DNA from: Sphingobacteriales bacterium
Lineage (GTDB): Bacteria; Bacteroidota; Bacteroidia; Chitinophagales; UBA2359
Direction: 5' to 3'
DNA length: 64,000 nt
Assembly (NCBI GenBank): GCA_016711295.1
Contig: JADJTE010000012.1
Location: forward strand, 124,001 to 188,000
Shown here: positions 20,098 through 30,961 of the stretch, piece by piece
How positions within the stretch are numbered: position 1 is the first letter of the stretch
Layout: every line of letters starts with the position of its first letter
The notes under the pieces: generated by a model
Seen by the model: only the letters and a program-made list of their open reading frames with translations
Database searches by the model: none
Told to the model about the DNA's origin: nothing
Made by a program: the position numbers and the translations under genes

Positions 20098-21636
20098 ATG
20101 CTGCACAAACTAAGCCTGCTACAACAAAAAGTAGCCCAAGCACAACGCTTAGGCGGCTCCGACCGAATAGCCAAACAGCACGCCAAAGGCAAGCTCACCG
20201 CCCGCGAGCGCATACACCTGCTCTTGGACGAAAACTCGTTTGAAGAAATTGGCATGTTAGTCATGCACCGATGCCATGATTTTGATATGGCACAGCAGCA
20301 ATACTGGCGACGGCGTAGTAACAGGTTACTGCACCATCAACGGAAGACTGGTATACGTTTTTTCGCAAGACTTTACGGTGTTCGGCGGCTCGCTCTCCGA
20401 AACCCACGCCGAAAAAATCTGCAAAATTATGGATTTAGCCCTCAAAAACGGAGCACCCGTGGTAGGGCTAAACGATTCGGGTGGCGCACGCATACAAGAA
20501 GGCGTAGCGTCATTGGCAGGATATGCCGATATCTTTTATCGCAATACCCGCGCATCAGGCGTAGTGCCCCAAATATCTGCTATCATGGGACCATGTGCAG
20601 GCGGTGCGGTTTATTCGCCCGCCATTACGGATTTTATACTCATGGTCGAGCATACATCATATATGTATGTGACAGGACCCAATGTAGTGAAAACCGTTAC
20701 TCACGAAAACGTCACGCACGAAGACTTAGGCGGTGCCGAATCGCACGCTTCTAAATCGGGCGTTACCCATTTTGCGTGTGCCAATGAAGTGGCATGTATC
20801 CAAGCCATCAAGCAATTATTGAGCTATATGCCCCAAAATTGCGAAGAAGAAACACCAACACATTCCTATACACCCGCCAACGAGTTGCGCCCCGCACTGC
20901 TCGATATATTGCCCGAAAACGCCAACCAACCCTACGATATGCGCGAAATAATTGCCCTCGTAGCCGACGATAATTCGTTTATGGAGGTGCATAAGCAATA
21001 TGCCGAAAATATCGTAGTCGGTTTTGCTCGCTTAGGCGGACGTAGTATCGGTGTCGTAGCCAACCAGCCCGCTTGCTTGGCAGGCGTACTCGACATCAAC
21101 TCGTCAAAAAAAGGCGCACGCTTTGTGCGGTTTTGCGACGCTTTCAATATACCGCTATTAGTATTGGTCGATGTACCGGATTTTTGCCAGGCACCGACCA
21201 AGAATGGCATGGCATCATCAGCAACGGCGCTAAACTGCTCTACGCTTTCTGTGAGGCAACCGTACCCAAAATTACCGTCATCACCCGCAAAGCCTATGGC
21301 GGTGCATACGATGTGATGAACTCTAAACACATAGGTGCCGACCTCAACTACGCATGGCCTAGTGCCGAAATCGCTGTAATGGGTGCGAAAGGAGCTACCG
21401 AAATCATTTTTAGCCGCGAAATACAAACAGCCAATGACCCCGAAGCCAAATTGCAGGAAAAAGTAGCCGATTACACCGACAAATTTGCTACGCCCTACCA
21501 AGCAGCCGCCCGCGGATTTATAGATGAGGTAATCCCTCCCGACCAAACACGCCAAAAATTGCTACGCGGATTTGCCATGCTACAAAACAAAGTAGATAAT
21601 ATGCCGCGCCGAAAACACGGCAATATACCTTTGTAA
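20098..21636 (+). CDS. Acyl-CoA carboxylase beta subunit (propionyl-CoA carboxylase type), two frameshifts
   Basis: The carboxyltransferase subunit moves CO2 from biotin to propionyl-CoA or a related acyl-CoA. Three overlapping frames give one continuous family sequence: an N-terminal helical part (GKLTARERIHLLLDENSFEEIG), the crotonase-like carboxyltransferase with GLNDSGGARIQEGVASL and IMGPCAGGAVYSPA, and the second half with PGTDQEWHGIISNGAKLLYA and TRKAYGGAYDVM. Frames change at about 20302 (before GDGVVTGYC) and about 21177 (VP then GFLPGTD). The total of about 510 residues is normal. No biotin carboxylase or biotin carrier gene is adjacent, so the partner must be elsewhere. Both breaks look like single-base sequence errors. 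Confidence 0.88.
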
Positions 21637-21658
21637 TACCGCTCCTACAAATACTTAG

Positions 21659-21684
21659 AAAATGGCACCTCGTTGCCATTTTTT
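21659..21684. terminator. Bidirectional terminator between carboxylase and helicase genes
   Basis: A 9-bp perfect stem (21659-21667 with 21674-21682) has an A-run on its left arm and a T-run on its right, so it can end transcription of both convergent genes. Confidence 0.85.
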
Positions 21685-21697
21685 CTGTTTATGGTCA

Positions 21698-24600
21698 TCA
21701 TTTGGAACTCAGTTTGGTATGCTTCCACAGTTCTGCGCACAAATTTTGGCAGGTTGTATCGGGATTTAACCACCAATCGGCGGCATACGTGCGCAGAGTA
21801 GCAGCACCCATTTGTGCAAAACAACGTTGGCGGCTCAGGTCATACATATAGGCTTCGGGGCTGTGATGTTGGGGGGCATGGTCGCACTCTATGGCAGCTA
21901 TGAGTTTGGGGGCAGTATTGGGTTTGTCGTACCAAACAGCAATAGGAAGGCTAATGCCGCCTTGCATATATCGAGTTTGTACGCGGTAGCTGGTGGGCAA
22001 GTATCGGCGCAGTGAGTCGGCAATATAGTTCAATAGGTCGTCTCCCACTGCCATATTGCTGGGTGTTTTGCTGCTGTCAGCAGAGAGGTCTTTGCCTTGT
22101 GTTGGCTTATCTGATATAGGTGCGTGTTGGCTCAGTTGCTGCAACAATTGCAGGCGAGCATCTTCCTTGCCTTCTGCTACGGCTTGGGCATAGCATAAGT
22201 AGGCATACAGATAGACCCTACCCGACGGGGTAGATTTTTGCAACTCTTCGGCGTATCGTTGGTAGTAAGCGGGCGGTATAGACGTAAAAACACACATTCG
22301 TTGTTTAGCGCGTGTCACCAATACATTCAGCAGGCGATAGCCCTTTTGCGTATTGATAGCTCCAAAGTGCTGTGTAAATTTGCCATCGTCGCGCAGCCCG
22401 AAGGTAGTTGAAACGAGCATTATGTCGCGCTCGTCGCCTTGTATATTTTCTAAGTTTTGACAAACAAGCCCCGCGCTTCTAAGGCTATGATATGCGCCGC
22501 CGCTGTACCACCTTGTGCTTTCAGCCTTTGTAGGTTGTCCAAAATGAGGTTGCGTTGGTACAAATTAAGTGTAGCAACGCCCACCGAAGGCAATTGCTCA
22601 GACTGGGCAGCGGCAGGTATTTGGGTGCTAAGATAGCGCACAATAGCATCGGCTTCGGCAGGGTTAGTTTGGTTGCCATATATGCCATTGACCGCTTCAA
22701 AATAAATAGGAGTATAGGGGCTTAGGGCAGGCATGGGCACTAAGCGCGATTGGTAAAAAGCAGCGTTGGAAAAATCAATTAAATAGGGATGCTGCGAGCG
22801 GTAATGAAAATCTAAATACGACTGTTCAAAATTGCGGTCTTCGGCATAAGCCAGCAACGACTCGCGGTCGGCAAGGTCGCTATCTTCGGTATAGAGCGTA
22901 TCGGGGTCGGCATCGGCATTAGTATCGAGCAATTGCGCTTGGTGCGACTGGAAATAATCCGAAGGAGGCATTTGGTGCATATCGCCCGATACAATTTGGG
23001 TGTGCCCGCGCCATAGGGCGCAATATGTATCTTCGATGCGCAATTGTCCCGCCTCATCAAATATCACCACATCAAACAAAGCCCGTTGAAGCGGAAACAG
23101 CGAACTGCATACCACAGGATTGACCAAACAAATCGGGAAGTAAGCACTGAACAGGTCAAAGTCGGCATGTACAATTTGCCGCAAGGTGCTGCGCCGCCGT
23201 TCTTGGGTGCTTCGTTGGTTATATAGTCGTTTGGCATTGAATTGGTTGGTCTGCCGCTGGTCAAAATCAGCGGTGCGGCTGCGCTGTTCGCTTTGCCAAT
23301 AATGCTGTATAGCTGGGGACAATTGCGCAGCCACTTGCTCAATGGCAGTGCTTAGTGTGCGTATAGCGGCATCGGATTGGGGCACGGCATCGGTTTCGAG
23401 GCGTATCAACCAATTGTTCAGATACCAACTTTCGTAGGCTGCCGTCCAATCGCTCGCCGAACTCCGCGCTAAGGCGATGAGCAACTGTTGTGCGTCATTG
23501 GGTTGTGTTGCCCAAAAGTGTTGCCATTGATAAAATACCCTAAATTGCGGCAGGGCGGCGTAGATGGTCTGCAATTGAGCAGCTACTATACGCAATACCC
23601 GCAATTGCTCGGCAATAGCTTGTTGGGCTATATCGGGGTTATGCTCCCAAGCAGTAGGGCTTTGCAATAGCTTTTCAGCTTGTAGATTATGCAAAAACTG
23701 CTGGGTTTGGGTTTGCCATGTTGCCGTTGGGTGGCTCATAACATCGTGCAAATGCGGCAGAACGAATCCCACATTCAGGTTTTTGGCGTATAAATCTACC
23801 CAATCTCGCGTTTGCGCCGTCATATTAGCCAAATTGGTTTGGCAGCGCGCCAAGGATTGGGCTATATCACTAAGGGAAAAAGGCGGGTCATGGGGTTGGG
23901 TGGCTATGGCTGTATGGTCTATATAGGTTCGGCTTTGCAGCAAAACGCCGTGAGTATATTGGGCAATATATTGGCTAAACGCTTGGTATTGCTCTACTAT
24001 TTGCTCTCTGTCCTGCCGCAATTGTCGGTGGTGCGGGCTAAGGGCAGCACACAAATTGACCCATAGCTTAGACAAACCGCGCCATTGGTCAAACACATCG
24101 CCGTATTGTGTCCTGCCTTGTGCCATGCCTTGCAGCAATTGTTCTATTTGCAAGCCCACTTCTTGGACATATTGCGCATAATGGTCGCCGAGCAGTTGTG
24201 TATAGCGCAGCAATAAGGATTCGCCCGCTTCGATAAGCCCTTGTGCCGACCCAATAAAGCGCGGCAAGTTCTGTTCGAGGTATTGGTACAAATCGCCCGA
24301 TTGTCGTGTAGCAAACCAATGCGGGTCTATTGCTGTTAAGGGGTGTTGCAGCGTCCCAACGGCGGCATAGAGGGGTTGGGCTTGTTGTACTGTCTGGTGC
24401 AGGCGGTCAAAAGTAGGTGCGTCAAATTGGAAATGCCTCAAACTAAGAGCAAACAGATGGGTATCGAGGCATTGTTTGTTTTGTCTTTCGTTGGCATGGC
24501 AATATTTGCCTACCAAATTCGTCCAATTATAATGGTGCCACCGCTTTTGTGCCAAGAATTGATGTTGGCGCAACAATTGTCGGGCTGCGGTTTCGGCAGT

Positions 24601-25755
24601 TTGTTCTTGTTGGACCAAAGTAGCAGGCGCGTAGGGTGGCAAGGTAGTTTTTGCCTCCATACTTTGGCGCACGGCATTTACTACGCGCTGTCGGTCGCGG
24701 TCGGTATCTTCTATCAATATCGACAAATCTGCCAAACCGACACGCTGCAAATTGCGTTGTAAAACTTCTAAGGCGGCGCGTTTTTCGCATACCACTAAGC
24801 AGCGTTTGCCATCCGCGAGTGCGCGGGTAAGCAGCGCGGTAAGCGATTGGCTCTTGCCCGTACCAGGCGGACCCTGTATAATCTGATATTGAGTTTGCCC
24901 CAAACGATTAACGATAGCTTGTTGGGCGGGGTCGGTACTGACAGCAGCAAAACGTATGGGCGGCTCGAACGTCGATTCCTTCACTACATAGTCCGTACTC
25001 TTAGGTGTAGTATGCCGTGTTTTCAGCAGTTCAGGCGATGATTTTTGCGGACTAATATTGGGTGTGTTTATCGTACCCGCAGCACTATGAGTAGGATTTT
25101 GTAACAACCTATCCAAATCATCAATAATAGCTTGCTTAGGCATACGGTACAGCCCAAATACACCCGACCAACGAATAAGCGGCTTGCCTATGCCTATATG
25201 TTTTAGTGTGTCGTTATTGGGGCAAGGCACTAAGGCGGGCAAAGCATAATCGTGGTTGGCATTGATTTGTGCCAACAATTGATTGCAAAAATCGGTTATA
25301 TCTTGGCGGCTTAAATAGCCATCTTCGGCATGTTCGGTTCGCAATGCACTCAGATTAAGCCCCGTATCGTTTTCGAGGTGCGACAACAAAATAGGATTGA
25401 TATTAGGGAAGCCAAAACCGAAAGTTTCGGTGCCATAGGTTAAATAGTGGTCGCGATTGTCATATACTAAGCCGTCTAACCTCCGCGCCGTATGTTGCAG
25501 TGCTTTTTGTTCATCGGGATTTAATTCATGCAGCGATTTGCCCGCCGAAGCTTTAAAAGCCAAGGTCAGTTCAAACGTTGTTTGGTCGAGCAGTTGCGCT
25601 AAAAAACGATCCGATAGCCCTGCTTGTAATTGGTCTAAACCAATAGCATCTAAGCGAGTGAGCAAGTTGCCCGGTAAAGCATTTAGGTGAATAGAACGGC
25701 GATTGCCGTAGCTTAGTTTTTGGCGTAGGCGTTGGATAAGGGCAGTATCGTACAT
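21698..25755 (-). CDS. Large SF1 helicase with C-terminal PD-(D/E)xK-like nuclease domain (frameshifted)
   Basis: The two open frames join through a frameshift at about 22470: ...IALEARGL then VCQNLENIQGDERDIMLVSTTF, which restores the classical motif V region. The product is about 1350 residues. The N-terminal 260 residues resemble DUF4011-type modules. The helicase core has Walker A GPPGTGKS (295-302), Walker B VVIFDEAGQ, and motif VI GYRLLNVLVTRAKQRM. The last 100 residues match the MTES_1575-type restriction-endonuclease fold (LIAAIECDHAPQHH ... YAADWWLNPD), though the usual first Asp of the active site seems replaced (GGISLPIAVW). Related Upf1-like helicase-nuclease proteins often act in nucleic-acid surveillance or phage defence. 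That role is inference; no defence partner gene is adjacent. Confidence 0.8.
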
Positions 25756-25788
25756 GTAACAAGGGCGCAGGGATGCAGGGCAATAGGC

Positions 25789-26166
25789 TTAGTATTTTGC
25801 TATCTTGCGGCGAAAATATTGGCTGCCGTTTTGTACTGATACGATATACATGCCTTTCGCTAAGATACTTGTAGGCAATTCAACGGTGCTTTGTTGGGCA
25901 GTTGTGCCATATAGAACGCGCCCATTGATGTCGGTGATACTTATGTGGCAGGGCGCACTTAGTAAGTCGGAAGGCAATACGATATGTAGCGCGTCGCGGA
26001 AAGGATTGGGATAAAGGTCTATTTGCGAACTTTCCCACACCTCTTCAATGCCGATACATTCTTCGATAGTGACGGAGATAGAAGCCATGCCGACGCAACC
26101 GCTCGTTTGGGCTTGGACGGTAAAACAACAGAAACCCAATAAAAGGGCAATGATTATGCGAATCAT
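25789..26166 (-). CDS. Minimal secreted protein: signal peptide plus T9SS sorting domain
   Basis: From the ATG at 26166 the 125-residue product is a signal peptide (MIRIIIALLLGFCCFTVQAQ), a linker of about 25 residues with two Cys, and a complete type A sorting domain (IDLYPNPFRDALHIVL ... KGMYIVSVQNGSQYFRRKIAKY). There is almost no cargo. It may be a very small surface peptide or the remnant of a larger protein after an internal deletion. A clean promoter at 26235-26264 supports expression. Starting further upstream (26214) adds residues before the signal peptide and is less likely. Confidence 0.7.
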   Translation of the reverse strand: MIRIIIALLLGFCCFTVQAQTSGCVGMASISVTIEECIGIEEVWESSQIDLYPNPFRDALHIVLPSDLLSAPCHISITDINGRVLYGTTAQQSTVELPTSILAKGMYIVSVQNGSQYFRRKIAKY

Positions 26167-26234
26167 AGCGGTATAGAAGGGGGTTTTGAGTGTAAATTTA
26201 AGTAGGTATGCCAATTACATGCCCCACAACACGA

Positions 26235-26264
26235 CAAAGATACGGCTTTTGGTCGGTTTTGCAA
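26235..26264 (-). promoter_or_regulatory. Bacteroidota-type promoter for the minimal T9SS protein
   Basis: On the minus strand TTG (26262-26264) is followed after 19 bases by TATCTTTG (26235-26242), a good match to the TTG / TAnnTTTG consensus. Transcription would start near 26228, about 60 bases before the ATG. Confidence 0.6.
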
Positions 26265-26392
26265 TAGGCTGCCAATATTTAGTAATGACAAGAAAAAAAA
26301 ATAGTGCCCGTAGCAGCATCAGACGGTACTTTATATAGCTAACAGTCCTTTTCATGGTCTTATTTATAGACCAAATAGATTCATACTCCCCC

Positions 26393-27273
26393 TTATCCAA
26401 ATAGATTATCAGAGAGATAGCGGTCGCCGCGGTCGCAGATGATACAGACAATCACGCCCGATTCGAGTTGTTCTATTTGCCGCAGGGCTACGGCTACGGA
26501 GCCGCCGCTGCTCATACCACAAAAAACGCCTTCTATATTAGCCAATCGGCGTGTGGTGGCGATGGCTTCTGCTTCTGACACATCGACAAGGGCATCAACG
26601 CGGCGGGGGTCGAATATTTGGGGCAGATAAGCAGCCGGCCAACGCCGAATGCCCGGTATGCGCGACCCCTCAGTGGGTTGTGCTCCGATAATTTGTATGT
26701 TGGGGTTTTGCTCTTTCAAATAGCGCGATACGCCCATGATAGTGCCCGTAGTGCCCATTGCCGATACAAAATGAGTGATACTTCCCGGGTATCGCGCCAT
26801 ATTTCGGGACCGGTGCTGTGATAGTGCGCCCAATCATTGTCGGGGTTAGCAAATTGGTTGAGCATCAGGCAGCCTCCTTCTGCTACTTTTTGGTGGGCAT
26901 AGTCAATGGCTTCTTCCATACTGCCTTTTGCCGATGTAAGCGTGACCGTAGCCCCTAATGCTCTCATAGTTTGTATGCGCTCGCGGGTAGCATTTTCGGG
27001 CATCACCAATTCTATGGCTACGCCGCATAGGTTAGCTATCATAGCGAGGGCTATGCCCGTATTGCCGCTTGTGGCTTCTATGAGGCGCATACCGGGTTTT
27101 AATTCGCCGCGTTCTATGGCACCACGCACCATGCCGTAAGCTGGTCGGTCTTTGACGCTACCGCCGGGGTTATGACCCTCTAATTTGCCGTAAAGTTGCA
27201 CGGCATTGGGGCGAGGATTAATGCGTTGTAGCGACACTAAGGGCGTATTGCCAATAAGGGATAATAAATCCAT
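26393..27273 (-). CDS. cysM: Cysteine synthase B (O-acetylserine sulfhydrylase), frameshifted
   Basis: This PLP enzyme makes cysteine from O-acetylserine and sulfide or thiosulfate. The N-terminal part has LIGNTPLV, the PLP-lysine motif GSVKDRPAYGM and the substrate loop EATSGNTGIALAM. The second part, in another frame, has SAMGTTGTIMGVSRYL and GIRRW, then ends in IICDRGDRYLSDNLF, which is the CysM-type C-terminus. One indel at about 26785 joins WRDTRE to YPGSITHFVSAMGTTG. The product would be about 293 residues, normal for CysM. Probably a sequence error. Confidence 0.88.
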
Positions 27274-27500
27274 CTATTCGAATGAGGATAGTTGTTAGTC
27301 TTAGAGGCGCAAAGTTATGGTTTTATGCTTTTCCTCGCGCTTATTTGTATCGCCTATTCTCGGGCAGGGGCTACAAATGGCGATATTTGCTTGTTGGTCT
27401 GCCTTATTATTTGTGTCCAACTGGCAGCAGGCTACAATTTGGACGATGTAGATTGCGGCAATAGGCATTCGGTCTCGTACAGGAGCGGTATTGCATTTTT

Positions 27501-28670
27501 TTATCGAATATATATTAATAATTGATTGCCTATTTTTAAGGCATCGGCGGTTATTTTGTTGCGTTCAGCCAGTTCGTTTATGCTTACGCCAAAGCGTTTG
27601 GCAATAGAAAACAGCGAATCACCTGCTTGTACGATATATTTGATGGTCAGCGGTTGCGCGTCTTGTGCTATATGGGTTTTGTCGCGTGCGGCGATAGCCT
27701 TATCGGATTGCATGACTGGAGTAGTGTAGTTGGGGTCGGGGGCGTTTTCTTTATCGCTCACCGATACGATTTGGTGGTCGTCGGGCGGTAGGGCATTGTC
27801 TAATAAGGGCAACAAGTTGGCAATACCCTCGTTATATATTTCGTTTAAGGTAGAGTCGATTTCTATATTTTTGGCGAGATTATCCATAGCCATACTTTTG
27901 CCTATATCCTCTTTGGGCACATATTCGTAGCTACCCTCGCCGTCAAATTGATGAAATTCGTGCAATTTATCCATCGCTACTTTACCTGCAAATTTAGCAT
28001 CGTCTAAGGTACGAGCCTTCTTGGTATATGCGCGTTGCACATATTTTTTGTAGTACGAAGCAGGTTCGGGAATGGTCAAACCCAGCGTATCGGTATTGCT
28101 GCCCGCCATATCGTAGGCATACAATTGGTTTCGTTCTATCAAAGCAATTAGTTTTTCGGCATAGTGCCCACTTGTCGAGTAGCCCAATTCCTCTAAGCCA
28201 TTTGCCCAACCGCGATAGTCTTGCAAATCGAGCAAAAAGAGAAAGGCATAGCGCTGGTTGGCAGCCAAGAATGTCGAGTGGTCGACAAACGATTGAATAG
28301 GGTTTTGATAGCGGCGAAAACACTCATTCGGATTCTCGTCTTTTTGGTAGGCACGTCCGCCGCGCCAATCGCTGCGGCATTTTACCCCAAAATGATTATT
28401 GGCTTTGTGCGCCAAACGGCTATTACCATGCCTCGACTCGATGATACCTTGCGCCAAAGTAACGCTTGCGGGAATGCCCGTGCGTTTCATCTCGCTAATA
28501 GCTGTCACGCGGTAAGTTTCGATATACTCGGCTACGCTAATTTCGTCATTAATTATGGGCAGTTTGGCGGTTGTGCTATCAACTTGGGCAGTGGGCGGCA
28601 CTGTTTGCGCCCAAAGGATAGTTTGCCCCAACAAAAGTAGGGTGCTGAGGTGTAGAATGATGTACTTCAT
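27501..28670 (-). CDS. Secreted GH73 N-acetylglucosaminidase with C-terminal LysM domain
   Basis: From the ATG at 28670 a signal peptide (MKYIILHLSTLLLLGQTILW) is followed by a glucosaminidase domain (about residues 40-190 of the mature region) with the catalytic-Glu motif LAQGIIESRHGNSRLA, the NNHFGVKC motif and the FRRYQNPIQSFVDHS segment. After a linker of 130 residues comes one LysM (YIVQAGDSLFSIAKRFGVSINELAERN) at the very C-terminus. It should cleave the glycan strands of peptidoglycan in the periplasm, in cell separation or remodelling. The frame is intact; the promoter lies in the divergent region 28684-28732. Confidence 0.88.
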   Translation of the reverse strand: MKYIILHLSTLLLLGQTILWAQTVPPTAQVDSTTAKLPIINDEISVAEYIETYRVTAISEMKRTGIPASVTLAQGIIESRHGNSRLAHKANNHFGVKCRSDWRGGRAYQKDENPNECFRRYQNPIQSFVDHSTFLAANQRYAFLFLLDLQDYRGWANGLEELGYSTSGHYAEKLIALIERNQLYAYDMAGSNTDTLGLTIPEPASYYKKYVQRAYTKKARTLDDAKFAGKVAMDKLHEFHQFDGEGSYEYVPKEDIGKSMAMDNLAKNIEIDSTLNEIYNEGIANLLPLLDNALPPDDHQIVSVSDKENAPDPNYTTPVMQSDKAIAARDKTHIAQDAQPLTIKYIVQAGDSLFSIAKRFGVSINELAERNKITADALKIGNQLLIYIR

Positions 28671-28683
28671 AGTAAAATGCGCA

Positions 28684-28715
28684 CAAATATAGTGCCGAAC
28701 AGCCAAAGTTTCCAA
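28684..28715 (-). promoter_or_regulatory. Promoter of the GH73 gene
   Basis: Minus strand TTG (28713-28715) and TATATTTG (28684-28691) are 21 bases apart, the usual spacing. The -7 box ends 13 bases before the ATG at 28670, so the leader is very short. Confidence 0.5.
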
Positions 28716-28724
28716 TAAAAGCGG

Positions 28725-28732
28725 TATATTTG
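28725..28732 (+). promoter_or_regulatory. Divergent -7 element for the gene at 28757
   Basis: TATATTTG on the + strand lies 24 bases before the ATG at 28757, back to back with the GH73 promoter. A -33 TTG is not evident. Confidence 0.4.
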
Positions 28733-28756
28733 TGGCAAATTTTTTGCTCTTTTACG

Positions 28757-29549
28757 ATGTACTTCCGACTACTCATTTTCTTTCTTTCGTCTTGGGCTAC
28801 TACCTTTTTGCAAGCACAGTCGCTCAATAGCACCGTGCCAAACCTAAAAATTAAAAAAATGGATAGTCAAGGCATTGAACAAAGTTTTACTGTGCAAGAT
28901 GCCGTGCAATTAGTACGCTTTTTTATGGCACAAGACGGTATAGAGCGTTGCGAGTCGGATTTGTATAACCGCAAACTAAAATTAGTAGCCCGACCCGATA
29001 TCGACATTTACGCGCTTTTGCAAAAAAATACTATACGCGACAAAATGGCGGCTTTGGGCTATAACATAACGCCAAGCCGCACGCCCCCATCGCCGATACC
29101 CCCAGCGGAACGCAAACAATCCTGCTGTTTCGAGCGACCCCACCCCAAAAAATGCAGCATCGTCGGGCAAAACTACCACTACGACCGACAAAAAAGCCTT
29201 GCTCGAAAAAGCCAAAGCCTTGTCGGCTGCTAAATCGGGCAGTGCCGCACCCGCTAAATCTACCTCACCCGCAACAGCCAAACCCGATTGCGCCGACTGT
29301 GGCGAGGTAAAATTAGACCAACAATTGAAGGAGAGCATCACTAAAAATGCCGATTACGGTGGCAGCGAACTGATGATTGATATGCCCTTGGGCAATTTTG
29401 ACGGTAGCAGCGGTTCGGGTGCAAGTCCCATGCCCAATCACCCACAAACCCCCGCGCCAAGCAAGGAGCAACAGTTAAGCCCGCCGCCTATGAACCAACA
29501 TCAATTAGATAGCCTGCGCCAAATATTGTTCAAAAAACGACCCAAATAG
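28757..29549 (+). CDS. Secreted protein with HMA-like N-terminal domain (frameshifted)
   Basis: The ATG at 28757 opens a signal peptide (MYFRLLIFFLSSWATTFLQAQ). Residues about 45-115 look like a heavy-metal-associated-type ferredoxin fold (DGIERCESDLYNRKLKLVARPDIDIYALL ... AALGYNI is the pattern in pieces), but the CxxC metal motif is absent. The frame changes at about 29115, after which a long Ala/Lys/Ser/Pro-rich tail follows with a CADCGE motif and the C-terminus DSLRQILFKKRPK. The tail looks disordered. Family not certain; a periplasmic binding or scaffold role is possible. Confidence 0.55.
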
Positions 29550-29635
29550 ACTCTGTTTTCCTCTCCAATAGCGTGAAATGTAATAAACTATGCCTGATTA
29601 CGCCCAATTGTAGCGGTATTGAATCAATTTTGCTG

Positions 29636-29643
29636 TAATTTTG
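29636..29643 (+). promoter_or_regulatory. -7 element for hflX
   Basis: TAATTTTG fits TAnnTTTG and lies 28 bases before the hflX ATG at 29672. Confidence 0.4.
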
Positions 29644-29671
29644 CGCCTCATTTACCCTTATTTATCGCTCT

Positions 29672-30892
29672 ATGTCGCAAAACATACATCATGCTCATAA
29701 GTCGTCTGCCAAAGTCGTTTTTGAGAAAGCAGTTTTGGTGGGCTTGATACACGGTTATCAAACCGAAGACAAACTAAAAGAATATTTGGACGAATTGGCG
29801 TTTTTGGCGCAAACTGCGGGCGCAGAGGTGGTTAAAATATTCACCCAAAAATTGGCACGCCCACAACGCGCTACCTTTATCGGTACGGGCAAATTGGCAG
29901 AAATTGCCGAATATGTAGAGGCGAAACAAGCCGATTTGGTCATTTTTGACGACGACCTAACGCCTATGCAGCAAAACAATATCGAAAAAGCCCTGAAATG
30001 CAAAGTAATTGACCGCAGCTTTTTGATACTTGATATTTTTGCTCGCCGTGCCCAAACAGCCCAAGCCAAAACCCAAGTAGAATTAGCACAATTACAATAC
30101 TTATTGCCCCGCCTGCGTGGTCTCTGGACACACTTAGAACGCCAACGCGGTGGTATTGGTATGCGAGGACCTGGCGAGCAGGAAATAGAAACCGACCGCC
30201 GCATTGTGAAAGAAAAAATTGCCCGCCTCAAGCAAAAATTACAGACCATCGACCGACAAAGCACTACCATGCGCAAACAGCGCAACGATATGGTGCGCGT
30301 GTCATTGGTAGGCTATACCAATGTTGGCAAATCGACGCTGATGAATTTGTTGTGCAAAGCTGATGTATTTGCAGAAAATAAATTGTTTGCCACCTTAGAT
30401 ACTACCGTGCGCAAAGTGGTATGGGACGAAACACCATTTTTACTGTCCGATACGGTTGGGTTTATCCGCAAATTGCCTCATAGCCTCATCGAAAGTTTTA
30501 AATCGACCTTAGACGAAGTGCGCGAGGCAGATATCTTGCTCCACGTTATCGACTTGGCGCATCCGCAGTTTGAAGACCAAATGAATGTAGTAAATGCTAC
30601 CTTGCGCGAAATAAGCGCGGGAGATAAACCTACACTGGTCTTGTTTAACAAAACAGACCTATACGAAACCCTCCGATTCGATGAGTACCTGCCCGAAGAC
30701 GTAAAAGCCGATATTTGGCGCGAACTGCACGAAACTTGGCAAACCCGCCTCAACGGACAATGTTTGTTTATTTCTGCCCTCCAACGCGACAAACTCGATA
30801 TCCTGCGCCGCATGATACTTGATGCTGTGCAGGAGCAATATACCTTGCGCTATCCGTTCAGGGCAGAGGGCAAACAAGCTATAAACGCATAA
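29672..30892 (+). CDS. hflX: Ribosome-associated GTPase HflX
   Basis: HflX is a GTPase that splits stalled or hibernating 70S ribosomes. The 406-residue product has the N-terminal HflX domain with a glycine-rich stretch (RGGIGMRGPGEQEIETDRR) and coiled helices, then the G domain with G1 GYTNVGKST, G3 DTVGFI and G4 NKTD. Length and order are normal and the frame is intact. The next gene, a membrane protein, follows within 70 bases. Confidence 0.95.
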   Translation: MSQNIHHAHKSSAKVVFEKAVLVGLIHGYQTEDKLKEYLDELAFLAQTAGAEVVKIFTQKLARPQRATFIGTGKLAEIAEYVEAKQADLVIFDDDLTPMQQNNIEKALKCKVIDRSFLILDIFARRAQTAQAKTQVELAQLQYLLPRLRGLWTHLERQRGGIGMRGPGEQEIETDRRIVKEKIARLKQKLQTIDRQSTTMRKQRNDMVRVSLVGYTNVGKSTLMNLLCKADVFAENKLFATLDTTVRKVVWDETPFLLSDTVGFIRKLPHSLIESFKSTLDEVREADILLHVIDLAHPQFEDQMNVVNATLREISAGDKPTLVLFNKTDLYETLRFDEYLPEDVKADIWRELHETWQTRLNGQCLFISALQRDKLDILRRMILDAVQEQYTLRYPFRAEGKQAINA

Positions 30893-30961
30893 CGCTTTTG
30901 ACCTTTGGACAAGCCACCCACTCAACCCCAATTTCAGCATACCCCCGCCCTAAACCAAACA

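Noticed and set aside
22812..24790. Several ORFs of 60-140 codons inside the helicase gene on both strands
   Set aside because: They are out-of-frame or antisense readings of the helicase, with no motif and unusual composition.
30905..30961. TTG start for the membrane protein after hflX
   Set aside because: It adds a hydrophilic Gln/Pro-rich segment; the ATG at 30962 begins directly at the first membrane span.
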